From Psychrobacter sp. UBA5136 (GTDB lineage: Bacteria; Pseudomonadota; Gammaproteobacteria; Pseudomonadales; Moraxellaceae): a DNA stretch of 15,396 nt. This document shows positions 15,376-15,396 of this stretch, piece by piece. The first letter of the stretch is position 1, and every line of letters begins with the position of its first letter. The position numbers and the translations under genes are program-made. The stretch covers positions 41,982 through 57,377 of the forward strand of contig NZ_DHYG01000064.1 in the NCBI RefSeq assembly GCF_002414005.1, read 5' to 3'. The notes under the pieces were generated by a model. It was not told the origin of the DNA and ran no database searches. It saw nothing but the letters and a program-made list of their open reading frames with translations.

Positions 15376-15396
15376 AAATAAATAAATAAATAAATA
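15376..15396 (+). repeat. AAAT tetranucleotide repeat, at least five units, cut by window end
   Basis: Five tandem AAAT units (15376-15395) plus the first base of a sixth, running off the edge. They lie about 45 bp after the truB terminator, so presumably upstream of the next gene. True length and context are not visible. Confidence 0.85.

Overview
The window is a block of core chromosome from a gammaproteobacterium, most likely Psychrobacter or a close relative in the Moraxellaceae. The basis is protein-family resemblance (TpiA, IF2 and the PilB/PilC/PilD set look Psychrobacter-like), AT-rich intergenic DNA, and gene order: a pilB-pilC-pilD-coaE cluster next to secG, tRNA-Leu(GAG), tRNA-fMet, rimP, nusA, infB, rbfA and truB. 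The second block matches the E. coli secG-leuU ... metY-rimP-nusA-infB-rbfA-truB order. The genus call is inference from memory, not a search.

Layout. 1-907: rlmB (+), a 23S rRNA 2'-O-methyltransferase, converging on and overlapping coaE by 38 bp. 870-5746: four minus-strand genes read pilB -> pilC -> pilD -> coaE, encoding the pilus extension ATPase, platform protein, prepilin peptidase and dephospho-CoA kinase. 5747-6147: a 401-bp divergent promoter region. 6148-7506: tpiA and secG (+), each with its own plausible promoter. 7688-8014: tRNA-Leu(GAG) and initiator tRNA-fMet; the latter sits behind a perfect consensus sigma-70 promoter and is followed by a terminator. 8015-8533: a long gene-free stretch. 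8534-13540: rimP, nusA and infB. A strong intrinsic terminator follows infB. 13718-15207: rbfA and truB, 8 bp apart, ended by a second strong terminator. The window stops inside an AAAT tetranucleotide repeat.

Function. The plus-strand genes are mostly translation machinery: initiator tRNA, 30S maturation (RimP, RbfA), initiation factor IF2, transcription elongation/termination (NusA), tRNA pseudouridylation (TruB), rRNA methylation (RlmB), plus a Sec translocase subunit and a glycolytic enzyme. The minus-strand block makes the cytoplasmic and inner-membrane motor and processing parts of type IV pili; no pilin gene is present.

No undescribed multi-gene system is visible. The points worth a second look are small: a nested inverted repeat in front of tRNA-Leu, an initiator tRNA with a U1-U72 end instead of C1-A72, hairpins in the rimP-nusA-infB gaps, the terminator splitting infB from rbfA, 21-bp-phased repeats upstream of pilC, lineage-type inserts in TruB and RlmB, and the AAAT repeat at the right edge.
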